A stretch of DNA of 64,000 nucleotides from Ostrinia nubilalis (taxonomy: Eukaryota; Arthropoda; Insecta; Lepidoptera; Crambidae), in the NCBI RefSeq assembly GCF_963855985.1, contig NC_087109.1, positions 2,934,001 through 2,998,000 on the forward strand, in the 5' to 3' direction. Position numbers and translations under genes: made by a program. The notes below the pieces were generated by a model. It was given only the letters and a program-made list of their open reading frames with translations, ran no database searches and was not told where the DNA came from. Of the stretch, positions 1 to 8,694 are shown piece after piece. How positions within the stretch are numbered: position 1 is the first letter of the stretch; every line of letters starts with the position of its first letter.

Positions 1-119
1 TGGTAAGTGATTACCGTCGCCCATAGACACCCGCAGACCCAGGGTGTTGTGAATTTTCTAGCTTTCTAGCAGAATTGTGAATGTTCTAGCTTTCAAACAT
101 TCATAATCTTCACGGAGGT

Positions 120-255
120 AGAATCATCATTATTTCAGCCATAGGACGTCCACTGCTGAACATAGGCCTCCCCCAATGTTTTCCATGTTGATCGATTGGT
201 CGCGGCCTGCGTCCAGCGCCGTCTCAACCTTAACGATGTCGTCGGTCCACAGAGG
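120..255 (-). mobile_element. RTE-type LINE 3' tail fragment
   Basis: On the minus strand this reads as the C-terminal end of an RTE-type reverse transcriptase, the segment ending in a QQWTS-like peptide, next to a short ATC/CAT run. The same stretch recurs at 13730-13895, 27931-28196 and 55748-55915. It is 5'-truncated and non-coding here. Confidence 0.6.
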
Positions 256-340
256 TTCGAAGGATTTGAGGAAACAATAATTTGTATTACACAAATTACG
301 AATAGTCCCTACTAAGCTAAATATGCTTGTGTCACGAGTG

Positions 341-441
341 AAGTGGGCTCACCACAATAGTCGAGGGGCGGATTCGAACCTGCCTTCCACGGATCACGAA
401 TCGGCCAGTCCGACCCCTTCACCATTCGGCTATAGTGGCTT
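341..441 (-). repeat. tRNA-derived sequence (tRNA pseudogene or SINE head)
   Basis: On the minus strand the sequence has a tRNA-like order: an acceptor start GCCACTA, a D-arm-like GCCG/CGGA pairing, a T-loop GGTTCGAATCC (B box) and a nearly complementary 3' acceptor. The T stem has a mismatch and the anticodon arm is poor, so a functional tRNA is unlikely. Confidence 0.4.
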
Positions 442-454
442 CAGTTTACGTGTA

Positions 455-1490
455 TGTCCTTCGTGGCTTCAGTTTATGTCCTCCTACAAGGCCTCCTCAA
501 TATAACTCTTCAAATACGGTCAATACTTACCTAAATACGTTACATACCATAACCACAGCCATTTTAATATTCTTTGATTTTTTTAAAGAACTCGCTCTGT
601 AAGCATTGTACCATGACACCATCCAACAGTGTCTAGTTTCGTTTCCGAGGATCAAATTTTGTGAAATTATGTAAAATTCACAAAAGATGCATTTTAATCA
701 AAAATGTTACGTCAGCGAAACCAATTAAGTTCAAAATGGTGGCTACAGATTCATACATTTTGGGTTGAGACTACTAAGACTTATACGTGAACTTGTTTTT
801 GGATATTTTTTTTGTTTTTCAAATAATTATAATCTTGAAGAGTATTTTTTATTTATTTTGGTCCGATTTAGTTTTGAGTAAAGTAGTGACATCTAGCGGC
901 TAGTAGTCGTAGCCGAACTACGGCTTGTAGGGGCTTATAAAAAGCATGCTTTTGGTAGCAGCTTCAATAAGCAAGTCATGAAAACTAAATAGTAAAATTA
1001 CTTACCACTAGATGGCGTTACACGTATTAAAATGAGATTGAATGAACTTATTATGATCGTGAAAAAGAGCTAGGTAAATAATTCCACCAGTGCAGTGTTA
1101 TCTCTAAAAAAAGGCGGACGGAACTCGCGCTACAACAAAACTGTGACGCAAAATTTTGGCGTTTGTCTATTGTGTGAGTGAATTTAGGGATGCCATGTTA
1201 GCCAAAACATTTTACCCATTTATTTTAAGAAAAACATAGATCGGCAGATGTTACTTGGAAATGTAGACAGAATTATTCCGTGCCATTTTAAAAGGATGAA
1301 AGGTGAATGCGTTGAGGTAGGCGCGAAATTTTCAATGTTCAAATTTTCTTACATTTTTTGCAAGTCAGTGTGTCAGGGTATCTAGCCTACATAATGTTGA
1401 TCAAAAATGATTCACGCAGTTACAAATTACGAATCTTGTGTACATTATAATCATAATCTTATGCATCATCAATATATTATTATTATCTCT
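455..1490. other. Intergenic AT-rich sequence, no gene recognised
   Basis: No open frame with recognisable protein similarity, RNA gene or clear transposon terminus was seen. An earlier diverged copy of the arm of the 1536-1601 palindrome lies at about 1341-1375. Confidence 0.5.
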
Positions 1491-1492
1491 GA

Positions 1493-1530
1493 TAGATTTT
1501 AACATACAACAGGTTGTATGTTAAAATCTA
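1493..1530. repeat. 18-bp-arm palindrome with AG spacer
   Basis: Arms 1493-1510 and 1513-1530 are perfect reverse complements separated by the two bases AG. The RNA or single strand could form an 18-bp hairpin. It lies five bases before a second, longer palindrome with the same spacer. Confidence 0.9.
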
Positions 1531-1535
1531 TTTAC

Positions 1536-1601
1536 AAATTTTCTTACATTGATTGCAAGTCAGTGTCAGGACACTGACTTGCAATCAATGTAAGAAAATT
1601 T
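1536..1601. repeat. 32-bp-arm palindrome with AG spacer
   Basis: Arms 1536-1567 and 1570-1601 are perfect reverse complements around a two-base AG centre. A related but non-inverted copy of the arm occurs about 195 bp upstream (near 1341-1375). This suggests the palindrome arose by copying an existing sequence. Confidence 0.9.
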
Positions 1602-1609
1602 TGAATTTC

Positions 1610-2115
1610 GCAGTTCCACATTTTTGGGAAGGATCAAATTTGCCTATGAAAATATATCCCATTAAAACACAATTATTATGATAAATTATTTTATTTCCAT
1701 AGTATGCGTAATAAATAACTAAAAAGTCCTAAAATTATTATTAATTTCCCATATTTCGGGTAATTTTCCCACGTAAATAACTGAGAACACTGGTCTTTGA
1801 CGTATTATTTTTTCGAGTGAATGACGTTTGATTTCAATTAATTTCAATATTTTAATGTCGGGAAATAAGTGATTGGATTATTATTTTTCCTGTGAAATGT
1901 GATTCCTTAATTTTTGTTTGTTCGAACAGAACGGTTTTTACACAATTTCATCACACAAGACATGTCGTATTTTCGCTGCTTAAATGTGTCAACTGTGTGA
2001 AGTTTGCACTCGAAGTGGTGTATCAGGGTGTGAATGTGTGCGTGCCGGCCTATACGTACAGGCAAGCTGGTGTATCCTAATGTCACAGTATTTTGTTGAT
2101 GAGAATCCGTCCGAC
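1610..2115. other. Intergenic sequence, no gene recognised
   Basis: AT-rich sequence. Short open frames at 1892-2205 lack recognisable similarity or splice context and are treated as chance. Confidence 0.5.
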
Positions 2116-2121
2116 TTTTTC

Positions 2122-2534
2122 AACCGACTTCAAAAAAGGAGGAGGTTCTCAATTCGACCCGTATGTTTTTTTTTTTTTTTTTTTTCTATGTTTGTTACGC
2201 GATAACTCCGCCAATTATGAACCGATTTGAACAAATCTTTTTTCGGCGTATAGGTAATACCTCAAGGGTGGTCCCATTTAAATTTAATAATAGAAAAAAC
2301 AACCCCCAAGGGTGGAAAATTGGGGATGAACTTTTTTATACGCAATATCTCCGCCGATTATAAATCAATTTGAACGATTATTTTTTTGTTGAATAGGTAT
2401 TATCAAAAGGGTGGTTTCATGCGAATTTGAAGAAAATATTTCACCCCCAAGGGTGGAAAATTGGGGATGAACTTTTTTATACGCAATATTTTTAATTTTT
2501 AGTTTTTTTTTGTGTTCACGCATTGAAGTCGGTT
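2122..2534. mobile_element. MITE-like repeat with AACCGACTTCAA ends
   Basis: The ends AACCGACTTCAA (2122-2133) and TTGAAGTCGGTT (2523-2534) are perfect inverted repeats. Inside, a block containing AAGGGTGGAAAATTGGGGAT occurs twice (about 2310 and 2450). There is also a long T run at 2166-2185. No transposase is present, so it is non-autonomous. The target duplication was not resolved. Confidence 0.6.
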
Positions 2535-2636
2535 TTATTTTTTTAAAAAGTTAATTATTTATAGGTCCATGGTTATCTCAAACTTTTTTAATTTTATTTA
2601 AAAGTTATGAAAAAAAATTACAGAATATTCAAAAAA

Positions 2637-2709
2637 TGTTTCCGCCCGGGATCGAACCGGGGGCCTTCTGCGTGTTAGGCAGATGTGATAACCGCTACAC
2701 CACGGAAAC
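2637..2709 (-). tRNA. tRNA-Val (anticodon AAC)
   Basis: The minus strand gives a complete 73-nt cloverleaf. The acceptor GTTTCCG pairs with CGGAAAC, and the discriminator is A. The anticodon stem TCTGC/GCAGA encloses loop CTAACAC with anticodon AAC. The T arm is CCCCGGTTCGATCCCGGG. A run of six T follows immediately 3' (plus 2631-2636), as expected for a Pol III terminator. There is no intron. This is the only RNA gene here that looks functional. Confidence 0.97.
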
Positions 2710-2839
2710 CGATAAGTAGCATATTGAAATAGGTTTTCGTAATTTATTTAGGTAATGAAATTAGATAAAAATAAATAATAATGTTTACTGCTAACTCAAT
2801 ATTAATTAATAATAAAGTTAATTTGTGTATAATTATAGG

Positions 2840-2930
2840 CCCGGTTGTAATGTAGTGCCACGGACGGGCCTTTTAATGTCACCGAGTTCGATCCGAAGGT
2901 TCTGGGTTCGAATCCCACATGGAAAAAATA
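2840..2930 (+). repeat. Possible tRNA-derived remnant
   Basis: A T-arm-like GGTTCTGGGTTCGAATCCCA (B-box consensus) lies at about 2898-2917, after GC-rich sequence with no convincing D or anticodon arm. It is probably a decayed tRNA-derived repeat. Confidence 0.25.
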
Positions 2931-3124
2931 TTTTTATATTGAAAAAATATTATATTTTTATGAAGCCTCAAGAAAAGTCTTATTATTTTTAAAAATAGAA
3001 AAAATATTTAAAAATTTTCTGCAATGATTTTTTAATTTAATGAAATAGGTAGACAAAAATTTACAAAAAGACAAACTGCAACAAAACAAGCGTATAAGTA
3101 GTGACGAGACTCGACAGCCGCAGC

Positions 3125-3240
3125 GGCAACGCGGCGTCCACGCCATGAAGCTACAGATAAAAATGGAGGCCAGACTCCCAATACCTACTTGAAGCACAAA
3201 CTAAGTATCAGTATCTCGCTCTCTGTGGGCAGACTTGCTC
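3125..3240 (-). repeat. Inverted partner of 3848-3955
   Basis: The block containing CATGAAGCTACAGATAAAAA and the flanking TCTCGCTCTCTGTGG occurs here and in reverse complement at 3848-3955. Similarity stops at both ends, and no terminal repeats or target duplication were found. Confidence 0.6.
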
Positions 3241-3244
3241 TTTC

Positions 3245-3845
3245 TAAATAAACAAAAAATATAAAATTGCTCAAATTCAATGAAACCAATGTAAAATCTT
3301 TATTTCTTGACATAGGTATCATTAAAAATGATAAGTGTAGTTACTGGTAAAACGTTTTAGGAAGAAATTACTGTAAAAAATGTGAAAAATGTTTACAATG
3401 ATCCAATGTCGGAAATCACGAAATAAACACTTACGCGTGGAATCTTATGTCACTTCCAGGACAGCACGTACTACCGCAACCACGCACTACAAAATTTTGC
3501 ACCAATTCTTGTGATAAAACAATGATTATTTCCTGTAAACAATCTCAAACGAAATTAACTGCTTATTAAACAAAATAGTAAACAACCGCCATGATGGGCC
3601 GGATTGGGCCGATGTTGCCACATGGTACCGATTACCCAGGAATTGGGATTGTAATTCCCTGATTCGCCAACACATTAAGCCTAAATGGCCGACAATTTTG
3701 TGATTTTTTATTTAACTAGGTAATCTTAGTTTCAAATATTAATTATTTATTTGTTTAACTTCTGATTTGGTTAGAGAATTGGCTATTTCGAAGAATTTAC
3801 AAGGAGATTTAAATCAGAAGATAGCAATACTACAGTTCACACTAA
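3245..3845. other. Intergenic spacer between inverted copies, no gene seen
   Basis: AT-rich sequence without a recognisable coding region. It was searched on the minus strand for a missing last exon of the GR gene at 5093-7020, and none was found. Confidence 0.5.
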
Positions 3846-3847
3846 AA

Positions 3848-3955
3848 AGAGAGGTAGGGCCGCAGAGAGCGAGATAGATATAAGTAGGTATTTGACTCAA
3901 GTTTTGTTCCAAACTCTGCCCTCCATTTTTATCTGTAGCTTCATGGTCCACGCAG
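3848..3955 (+). repeat. Inverted partner of 3125-3240
   Basis: This is the reverse-complement copy of 3125-3240. It is followed directly by unrelated sequence and then the MITE at 4065-4263. Confidence 0.6.
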
Positions 3956-4064
3956 ACCAAACCGCAAGCGGCCATCTTGTGGAACACCGCAGTTTTCGTG
4001 CGGCGAACGTTCTTGAAGAATCTTCTAGCTTCTTCTGGAATAATAAGAAAGAAGAAGATACAAT

Positions 4065-4263
4065 CGTATTCACAAACATTACTATGAAGTCTCACAGTAC
4101 GCGTGGATGCACAGGGTCCCTAAAATCTGTTCATAGACAATCGTACTTGAGTGGCGGAGTGACACACATGAACAAATCACAAATAAGAGCCTATTCAACG
4201 CTGTGCGTTCGACTTCACATAGCATTGCTGCTTCACCTAAGCAAGCATCGCTTGTGAATACGG
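4065..4263. mobile_element. MITE, family with CGTATTCACAAAC ends
   Basis: The left end CGTATTCACAAACATTACTA and the right end CTTGTGAATACGG are inverted repeats. The interior resembles the copies at 4808-4953, 13285-13408 and 55347-55432 (for example CTCACAGT followed by a CGCGTGGA-like motif). It is non-coding. Confidence 0.7.
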
Positions 4264-4271
4264 AGGGCTTA

Positions 4272-4434
4272 GTGTGAGTTTAAATCAAACGTCCTCACAG
4301 TGAGCGCGTTAAAAAAAGTATTAAAGAAAATTTTAGTTCTTGAAAGTTTCCGCTAGGGGCGCTGTACAATCCGTCATACATTTAATGACATTTTTTACGC
4401 GCTCACTAATGACGACGATTGTTTGATGTAAACA
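4272..4434. mobile_element. MITE sharing its core with 62849-63036
   Basis: Imperfect terminal inverted repeats end in GTGAGCGCGT and ACGCGCTCAC. The core containing CGCTAGGGGCGCT is shared with the element at 62849-63036. There is no coding capacity. Confidence 0.5.
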
Positions 4435-4465
4435 CCGCCTACCTTTAAACCGCCCACCTTTTAAC

Positions 4466-4799
4466 CGCCTCTGTGGTCTAGTGGTAAGACCACCTGTTTC
4501 AGACGCAGAGGTCCCGGGTTCGATTCCCAGTGGGGGCAGATTTTTCTGTTCGGTTTGGTTGGTGGTAGGGCTTGTTCTAAGTCCGCCTGGCTAGCTACCA
4601 CCATCTTATCTAAGTCTGTCGCCATAACAACAATGTTAACAGCATTGTTGTGTTCCGGCAGTTGGAGGTAAGATAGCCAGTTCCTCAGTGATTGAGGATT
4701 CCGGGTGAAGCTCGCTTCCACCTTCGGCCAGATCATCACTTACCATCAGGTGAGATACAGGCCAAGAGCTTCCTCGTTGTGGATAAAAAAAAAAAAAAA
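4466..4799 (+). mobile_element. tRNA-derived SINE with poly-A tail
   Basis: The head has A-box (TGGTCTAGTGG) and B-box (GGTTCGATTCC) Pol III promoter elements. A tRNA-unrelated body of about 240 bp follows, and the element ends in a 15-base A run at 4785-4799. The minus-strand open frame here is only a by-product of the tRNA-like head. SINEs of this layout are mobilised by LINE machinery. Confidence 0.8.
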
Positions 4800-4807
4800 C
4801 ACACTAA

Positions 4808-4953
4808 CGCCCGTATTCAAAAACGATACTTGCTTAAGTGAAGCAGCAAATCGAACGCACAGCGTTTAATAGAGCTCTGGGATTGGTTCATGCGTCACCC
4901 TGAGCGTCCACGCGCACTGTGAGATCTCATAGTAATGTTTGTGAATACAGGCG
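4808..4953. mobile_element. MITE with TAA target duplication
   Basis: The ends CGCCCGTATTC and GAATACAGGCG are inverted repeats, and TAA flanks both sides (4805-4807 and 4954-4956). A 3-bp TAA duplication fits PIF/Harbinger-type MITEs. It is the same family as 13285-13408. Confidence 0.7.
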
Positions 4954-5092
4954 TAAGCCCTCAAGTGTTATATTCGCTTAAGGCTTTATATCATTCGTGT
5001 TGCGAACTTTTTGGCCCCTTTGGGTTTCACGAACTTATTTGACACTGACTACGTACCTAAGGCATAAAATTCAACAATTAAAACAAACTTAC

Positions 5093-7020
5093 GAGAAATA
5101 TCAGTGGCCATCATAGATGCAGCAAAGTCATTTGTATAGTCGATGGTCTTGTAAAACTCATCGCAGGAATAGCAAAGTATTGTCAAACTGATCAGATTCT
5201 TCAATAACATGATGGTCAGCAATAGACCTAACCACTGCAATAGATAAAGTAATTAAATGATACTAAAAGTTCAAAGTACAGGTTAAGAAAATCCTTAGGA
5301 AAAAAGGATACTATAAAGTATAAAGAAAACGACTATTTAAATGACAAGAGTGCGTGGATTTTACCTGCCTAGCTCGCACTTATTGCGTGTCATGTAAGCA
5401 ATTTATAATTACTGTATTTTATTTAAAAAGAGGCTGTCAAAGGTGACTGAGTTTCTTCCGCCACTTCTTCTCAGCACCAGCCCATATGTTGTCCCGAAGT
5501 GGTGGTAGGGCAAGCTATACATATTTGGGACGTGTATAAGTTCCCTACAAAGGGCCTATGTACTGAATAAACTATTTGAATTTGAATAATGTTTAGCCTA
5601 TGCGCAGACCTTTTAGGATCAAATAACGTTTTACGAAATAATAATATTCAGCTTTTCAATTAATTAGTGCCGCTGTTTTGATCGGCTTGGCGAGGGCACT
5701 GCCAAGCCACCAGATATAATAATACGTACTTGAGACATTAGCGCAGCGTACAGCCTAAAATATTGGCTTTAGAACATTTAAATTTCTATGAAACTTCCCT
5801 TTAAATCTTTACGAATTCTCTAAATTTCAACGGGATGCAAAGCTTTTACGAATATGGTGTAAGTATCTTGACAGTGACAGACCGCAAACCACGAACGTGT
5901 AAATCTAATTTTATTGTGAATAAACACAGTTCACGAGGAAAATTAATTAAATGCCTGCAGTAACATGACTCTCTCCAATTTACCGGAGCCAAATGGAGGA
6001 TTACGTATTCAGAATAATTCTTACTTACTTACCGAAACTGTATATTCTACAGGTAATTTACTAAATTCTATGAAAACCTCGACGTAAATCAACGCGTGCG
6101 CGAACACTTCCAGTACTTGATAGAGAATCTGAAAATTATAATTTACGTTTACAATGTATTCATATACAAGATAATTATCACAAATGTCCCAAAAATGGCA
6201 CTCCACACTAACTTCAAAAATATTTTAGCTTTAGAAACTGTTCTGTAGCTAAACTATCTCCAGTGCCAGTCTGACATGCAATTTTGGGAATTATTTTGGC
6301 TTTTTCTTACCTGTATCTGATAAACTCTTATGTAAATATCAAACGCTTCTAATACATTCGTATATATTTCTAACAATTCTTTCCATTTCGTGCTTTCCAC
6401 TTCTGCCAATTCACACGTCGTATTAGTTTCATAAATCCACGTTCGTATTTGAATCTTCAAGAACTTCATCATTCGTATAGCATTTACTAAGTCAATGTCA
6501 AAATACATCATCGAGAGAAGCAGAAAGAAGTGGGATGTATCCCATAACACCAAAAATGTATAATGACCCAGGAAAATCATAGAGTTCACAAGAATGATAA
6601 TAATAAAATGCAACCAATTGTGAAAGGCGGTGACAGTGAAATTGATTCTTTCATAGCTGAACAATCTTATCGTCTCTTGGAATTTTGATACGAGATCAAT
6701 GAAATAATCTCTTTGAAAGATATTAATAAGAAAATGGGCTGTGAAGCGAATGGTTACTAAAACGAAATTGAGAATAAGAACTATATGTATGGCACTGAAT
6801 GTATGGATTGCCTTTCGCAAAGGAGAATTTGTGACGTAGAAAAATTGAGCGACCACTAAAAAAGCGGTTACAAAACATGATAAATTTGATAAATGAGCTT
6901 TGGTTTAATTAAATTCCCGCTAATTGAAAATTTGGTCAAGCAAAACAATTTTTGGGAGAAAATTATCGGAAGAATGATCTTCAAAAGGTCATTTCCTACA
7001 TAAACGTGTTTCGTACTCAT
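5093..7020 (-). pseudogene. Gustatory receptor gene, frameshifted, terminal exon not found
   Basis: This is an insect GR-like seven-transmembrane receptor gene in the opposite orientation to the other copies. The ATG is at 7020-7018. Exon 1 is 7020-6311, with a one-base frame break in a T run at about 6872-6875. Exon 2 is 6128-6033 and exon 3 is 5234-5093. All junctions follow GT-AG, and the phases (0, 0, then 1) match genes A-C. Exon 1 codes for several hydrophobic segments, and exon 3 for another (LLLTIMLLKNLISLTIL). The last exon, which should hold the TY....QF motif, was not found between position 1 and 5092. It may have been lost or lie left of the window. It is diverged from genes A-D. 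The single indel could be a sequencing error, so it may be a real gene with a distant last exon. Confidence 0.75.
5380..5588 (+). mobile_element. Non-LTR retrotransposon 3' end with (TTTGAA) tail
   Basis: A 3'-UTR-like segment with AATAAACTATTTGAATTTGAA at its end sits in an intron of the minus-strand GR gene. The same tail type closes the LINEs at 20945 and 45840, so it is probably a 5'-truncated CR1-like copy. Confidence 0.55.
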
Positions 7021-7130
7021 GGTTGTTCGTTGTAACTGTGAAACTTTAATTAAAATTCCTAGAATCGACGGTGTCAATTTATTTGAAAGCACAGGAAAAA
7101 TTTATTGAATGAATAAAATTATACCTACAC

Positions 7131-7285
7131 CTACTGCCGTCCGTAAACATTTGTAGCAATGGAAGTAATAAAGTAAACTAATTACGTTTTTTAATCCATT
7201 TTATGCATACAAATTAAAAAGAGCTTATAATTTAACTTGAAAGTCAATTACTTTCAAATTACCTACTTTCGTGATGAACATTATT
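7131..7285. repeat. Left part of the segment duplicated upstream of genes A and B
   Basis: This stretch is nearly identical to 52322-52483. It links the flank of gene A to that of gene B. In the A copy it is cut at 7285 by the BEL/Pao element and resumes at 11092. The last five bases, TTATT (7281-7285), are repeated at 11087-11091 as the target duplication. Confidence 0.85.
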
Positions 7286-7471
7286 TGTAGGTTATTATTC
7301 TACATATTGAAACAATAAAACTTGTAATGGCTCGCTGATGTAATTCGAGAAAATCGAGAGAATCGAGTGACATTTGAGATGAAAAACATTGACATAAGAA
7401 AAACGAAAAAATAAAAATATTCTTGCTGGCCAGTGCGCGTAGCCAAGGAGGCGGCCGTTGCGGCCGCAACA
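7286..7471 (-). repeat. BEL1 3' LTR
   Basis: A 186-bp direct repeat of 10901-11086. On the plus strand it begins TGTAGGTTATT and ends GCCGCAACA. Confidence 0.92.
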
Positions 7472-7513
7472 TGCCCCCCGCGTTGAAGGGAAGGCTAAGT
7501 CGTTGCCGAGTCT

Positions 7514-8270
7514 TCAAATGGAATTCAGGAAAGATGATGCCTCTTGTGATGTTATTCGTCGTTTGGTAGAGGACATTATTATCTTGCAAGCAGCTCGTCG
7601 AACGATTCCTTCGGCAGTTCTGACGTCGGCCACTCGACTGATCCCATCGGGTCCTGGGTAGAGTTTCGTGACGCGACCCAGTTTCCATTTGAGTGGCGGG
7701 AGATTTTCTTCCTTCAGAAGAACGAGTTTATTTAGGTCCAACGTTGTTTTGTTCGTGGTCCATTTGTGGCGTTGTTGTAGATCTCGCAGGTATTCGTGGT
7801 GCCAACGCCTCCAGAAGTGTTGACGGAGGGCCTCAATACGTGCGTAACGGGTCAGTCGGTCCAAATTGTCCTGATGATACGTGTGAGATGGAATCGTTGT
7901 GAATGATCGAATGATATTGGTCTCGAGTTTAATAATGCTTCGATTTGCGATAACAAAGTACTTAGCTCTTCGAATGTCAGATGGGAACGGAACACAATTC
8001 GATTCAAGTGATGTTTCGCGGATTTGACAACGGCTTCGTACAGACCGAAATGGAACGCGATACCCTCAGATGCCATAGCGTCAGAGACACTGTCAGTGGT
8101 ATGTTGCTGCTTAAGAAATCGTTTCAGATCGTTACATGCTCCTACAAAGTTAAGCCCATTATCCGAGTAGATGTTAACAGGTTAACCCCGGCGTGACATA
8201 AAACGTCTTAAGGCCATGAGGAATGACTCCGTGGTATGATCGGTGACTGCTTCTAAGTGGATTGATATAT
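7514..8270 (-). pseudogene. BEL1 integrase C-terminal region with DUF5641-like tail (broken)
   Basis: On the minus strand the coding similarity runs from an integrase core segment (…NIYSDNGLNFVGAC, carrying a catalytic aspartate) through AVVKSAKHHLNR and ALLNSRPIS to a DUF5641-like tail (QHFWRRWHHEYL, then LGRVTKLYPGPDG). A stop codon interrupts the core near 8183, and a frame change near 7865 separates integrase from the tail. It would have served cDNA insertion. As it stands it cannot make a full integrase. Confidence 0.8.
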
Positions 8271-8694
8271 TCGATTGATCGTGCTAAGTTTCAGCCACAG
8301 ATTGGTTAATTAAAACGTACGTATTGAAGCTAATAAATGTTGTGGTCGTGAGATAATATTCGTGTTGAAATAGAAGTTTTGTGAACGAGTGAGTGGACTG
8401 TATAATAATTATCGGATGTTTTTAGCTATATTCGAGATACGAGTTTTCGAGTCTACCGTCGACAAGTAAAATTCGGTTGTCATCGAGAAACGGTAATAAT
8501 TTTACGTGAGCTTTTTGATGAAAGCTTTTAAATTATTCTATAACATAGTAATATCGAGTATACGAGAGACGATTAAACTTGACTTAGTCGAACTAATGAA
8601 TGTAAAGATTGTTCAAGTTTGATTACTGGCAAAGGCCCTGTGAGTTTTGATACGAGTGTTTTTACGATTTTAATATGAAACGGGATTGTTCGAT
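8271..8694 (-). other. BEL1 internal junction region without coding
   Basis: Between the gag-protease stop and the integrase remnant there is AT-rich sequence with no reverse transcriptase or RNase H motif in any frame. This is where about 2 kb of pol would normally lie. Confidence 0.6.

Noticed and set aside
341..441. Functional tRNA
   Set aside because: The anticodon arm does not fold well and the T stem and acceptor have mismatches; kept only as a tRNA-derived repeat.
3814..4257. Overlapping open frames of 93 and 121 codons
   Set aside because: They cover the inverted repeat 3848-3955 and the MITE 4065-4263 and have no protein similarity I recognise.
4461..4739. 92-codon minus-strand frame
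   Set aside because: It is the antisense of the tRNA-headed SINE; such frames are a common artefact of SINE heads.
7281..7688. 135-codon frame overlapping the BEL1 3' LTR
   Set aside because: It runs through LTR sequence and out of frame with the integrase remnant; the same LTR-derived C-terminus recurs at 10848-11087.
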